From the NCBI GenBank assembly GCA_040756055.1, contig JBFLZR010000009.1, forward strand, positions 68,620 through 124,176: 55,557 bases of DNA. Reading direction: 5' to 3'. The translations under genes were made by a program, and so were the position numbers. Positions 53,963 through 55,557 of this stretch are shown here, one piece after another (within the stretch, counting starts at the first letter, position 1; each line of letters starts with the position of its first letter). The stretch comes from Candidatus Zixiibacteriota bacterium (GTDB lineage Bacteria > Zixibacteria > MSB-5A5 > GN15 > FEB-12). A model generated the notes under the pieces. The model worked only from the letters and a program-made list of their open reading frames with translations, did no database searches and was not told where the DNA came from.

Positions 53963-55450
53963 CTAATTTCCCCCTGAAGTTGTAAAACGTATTGTTCCCA
54001 AATCTCCCACCGCCCATCCGAGTCTGTCATTAAGGAAGTAAACGCCATAGAGCCAGTCCTCGGTGCCGGAGTTTTGCTCGGTCCATGTCTGACCGGCGTC
54101 TTCGGTGTACAACACTTTCCCCGACTGACCGACGATCCATCCAGTTAACTCGTCGACAAACTGAATCGCCTGCAAATATGTATTGGGCAACCCGATATCT
54201 TTCGTCGACCAGGTGAGGCCGCCATCGGTAGTGAACGAGATGGAACCAAGATTGCTCGTCTTCCCTACAATCCAGCCGTTGTTGACGTCTGTGAACCAAA
54301 TATCTCTGCTGTCGTAGAAAGGACAAGCGTGTACGGACCAGGTATCGCCGCCATCCGAAGTGCGGATCACGCGTTTGAACCCACTCACGGCCCAGCCGTT
54401 AGCGGCGTCGATAAAGTGGACACCATACAATTCCTCTGTAATTCCACTGGTCTTCTGAACCCAGGTTTGCCCGCCATCGGTCGTTTTAAGCACCACGCCG
54501 TACTCACCGACAATCCATCCTACATCAGGAGAAACGAAGCAGATATCATTGAACGTCACCACGGTATCTTCCAAACCGGACGGTATATTTTGCCAGGAAT
54601 CTCCATAGTCCGAACTTCGGTAAATAATTCCACTTTCGCCCACCGCAAAGAGCTCTTCACCTGCCAAATCAATCGCCGCAAAACCAAGCCCCTGTCCGGG
54701 GCCGGCCGGCAGAATAAGCCTCACGTCCCAGTTGTCGCCACCGTCGACCGTACCATAAATGTACCCCTCCCTGTAATCGGCGTTGGCAATAAACCCAACC
54801 GCCCAGGCCATATTACCATCAAGAGAAACCACATCGTGAATATTCTGTTCGAAGGGCGCCTCCTGTGTCAACCACGGCGGGACCGTCAAACGGCAGACGA
54901 CAGTCTGTGGAGAACCGCTCATATCATCCGAAGTCACTGTCAAATTCGCTACCTGAGTACCGGTACCCACGATGCCGGGATGCGCTGTAACCAGAATGTT
55001 ATCCGGCGTAACACCATCGTAACCTGAAATAGTCACCCACGATGGAGGATCGGACAAAGAATATGTCAGCGCGGAGCCATCGGCACAAGATATCGCAAGG
55101 TTTAAAGGAGCAACCTCTTCGTCCAGATTGTCAGCTTCAAAATCGAGAATCTGCGGGCTAACAACGAGATCCGGTGGAATGGGCGCCACCTCAACCGATA
55201 CCACCACATACTGGGGTGAGTTGTGGGCTCCCGACGATGTCACCACCACAGAATCTATGTAGGTACCGACCGGCAGAGAACTGACATTAAGGACCACCGC
55301 GAAGCTGTCCTTGGTAGAACCGAAGTTCGTCCCCTCCAGATTGGCAAGAGTGATCCATGAAGCATCGCAGGCAAAGCCGAACCCGATAACTGCATGCGGA
55401 ATACAGTCCACCTTGACCATATTGCCTTCTATGGTACAAACCCAGAACAT
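53963..55450 (-). CDS. YCF48/BNR-propeller protein with BACON-like domains, 5' end truncated by an insertion sequence
   Basis: The frame encodes 495 residues. It begins with what looks like the remnant of a BACON-type domain (about residues 10-85; CDASWITLANLEGTNFGSTK; VGTYIDSVVVTSSGAHNSPQ), then a second one (PDLVVSPQILDFEADNLDEE; PSWVTISGYDG). A YCF48/photosystem-stability-like seven-bladed propeller of repeated 'VVGEYGVVLKTTDGGQTW' units follows to the C-terminus, ending TTSGGN. There is no signal peptide although such proteins are normally exported. The ATG at 55450 lies in the terminal repeat of the adjacent IS481-like element, and a stop (TAA) sits just before it in frame. The true start has therefore been removed. 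The product may be non-functional. Confidence 0.7.
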   Translation of the reverse strand: MFWVCTIEGNMVKVDCIPHAVIGFGFACDASWITLANLEGTNFGSTKDSFAVVLNVSSLPVGTYIDSVVVTSSGAHNSPQYVVVSVEVAPIPPDLVVSPQILDFEADNLDEEVAPLNLAISCADGSALTYSLSDPPSWVTISGYDGVTPDNILVTAHPGIVGTGTQVANLTVTSDDMSGSPQTVVCRLTVPPWLTQEAPFEQNIHDVVSLDGNMAWAVGFIANADYREGYIYGTVDGGDNWDVRLILPAGPGQGLGFAAIDLAGEELFAVGESGIIYRSSDYGDSWQNIPSGLEDTVVTFNDICFVSPDVGWIVGEYGVVLKTTDGGQTWVQKTSGITEELYGVHFIDAANGWAVSGFKRVIRTSDGGDTWSVHACPFYDSRDIWFTDVNNGWIVGKTSNLGSISFTTDGGLTWSTKDIGLPNTYLQAIQFVDELTGWIVGQSGKVLYTEDAGQTWTEQNSGTEDWLYGVYFLNDRLGWAVGDLGTIRFTTSGGN

Positions 55451-55557
55451 AGGTTACAGTTTAGACTCATGACATAGGTAACACTTATAATACGGTACAA
55501 ATCAAGGAGGATTGGTTGTGCCGTGGAAAGAGAGCTGTGTCATGAACGAACGGATGA
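55428..55557 (+). mobile_element. Left end of an IS481-like insertion sequence, running off the right edge
   Basis: The segment contains two near-identical repeats, ACATAGGTTACAGTTTA (55447-55463) and ACATAGGTAACACTTATA (55472-55489), which look like transposase-binding sites of an insertion-sequence end. They are followed by a ribosome-binding site (AAGGAGG, 55504-55510) and the transposase start. The exact boundary is uncertain; I place it near GGTACAAACCC around 55428-55435. The other end is outside the window, so I cannot see the target duplication. Confidence 0.65.
55518..55557 (+). CDS. IS481-family DDE transposase, first 13 codons only
   Basis: Starting at GTG 55518, seven bases after AAGGAGG, the frame reads VPWKESCVMNERM and then leaves the window. 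M/V-PWKE-x-C-x-M-x-ERM is the usual opening of IS481-family integrase-core transposases, which continue FI...Y..GE with an HTH. The start and family are supported by this motif and the repeat pair upstream, not by the catalytic domain, which is not visible. Confidence 0.7.
   Translation, partial: MPWKESCVMNERM

Noticed and set aside
1-55557. CRISPR arrays, tRNA and rRNA genes
   Set aside because: I found no regularly spaced repeats and no cloverleaf-like or rRNA-like sequence on either strand while reading the window.

Overview
This looks like a chromosomal segment from a Gram-negative bacterium of the FCB superphylum, most like Zixibacteria or a related candidate phylum. That assignment is an inference. 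It rests on an outer-membrane biogenesis set (BamA, Skp, LpxD, TamB and a second Omp85 protein), on three large secreted proteins ending in the NYPNPFN / LGQ.VR.L / Y.W.G sorting domain (T9SS 'type A' / FlgD-like) typical of FCB bacteria, and on lipoprotein signals plus Lgt. I saw no tRNA, rRNA or CRISPR array. Genes are densely packed, often with ATGA or TGATG overlaps and many GTG/TTG starts.

Layout. 1-7715 (minus): a six-gene run reading ECF sigma factor, zinc-finger anti-sigma factor, an HtrA/PDZ protein with all three catalytic residues replaced, a cysteine-poor CMD-family protein, TamB, and an Omp85/TamA-like protein cut by the left edge. This is the most interesting unit: it looks like an envelope-stress regulon that carries its own outer-membrane assembly machinery. 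7889-16215: DUF401 permease, class-IV aminotransferase, a predicted outer-membrane barrel, creatininase-family and DUF2064 proteins, CcdA, a pseudo-receiver protein, rhomboid, two previously unlisted tiny ORFs, and thioredoxin. 16404-20612 (minus): a giant two-ATPase acyl-CoA dehydratase activase. 20738-28842 (plus): an eight-gene run dtd, maf, rodZ-like, a glycosyltransferase-9-like half protein, smc, ftsY, yjbQ, rlmH.

29106-37701 (plus): three translationally coupled genes for very large sorted surface or secreted proteins; the last two are a tandem duplication. Then acs with a strong terminator, an SPFH lipoprotein, pirin, a lipoprotein of unknown function and uvrB. 44903-49307 (plus): rplU, bamA, skp, lpxD. 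Then a HAMP-like membrane protein and ssb (minus), and nadE, rsmI, a PAP2-family membrane protein and lgt (plus). The right end holds a YCF48/BACON protein whose 5' end has been cut off by an IS481-like insertion sequence; the IS left end and the first 13 codons of its transposase lie at the window edge.

Taken together, the window mixes core housekeeping (chromosome condensation, protein targeting, NAD, translation fidelity, ribosome, DNA repair) with envelope assembly and stress functions. The accessory flavour is concentrated in the sigma/TamB operon, the sorted-protein triplet and the IS end.
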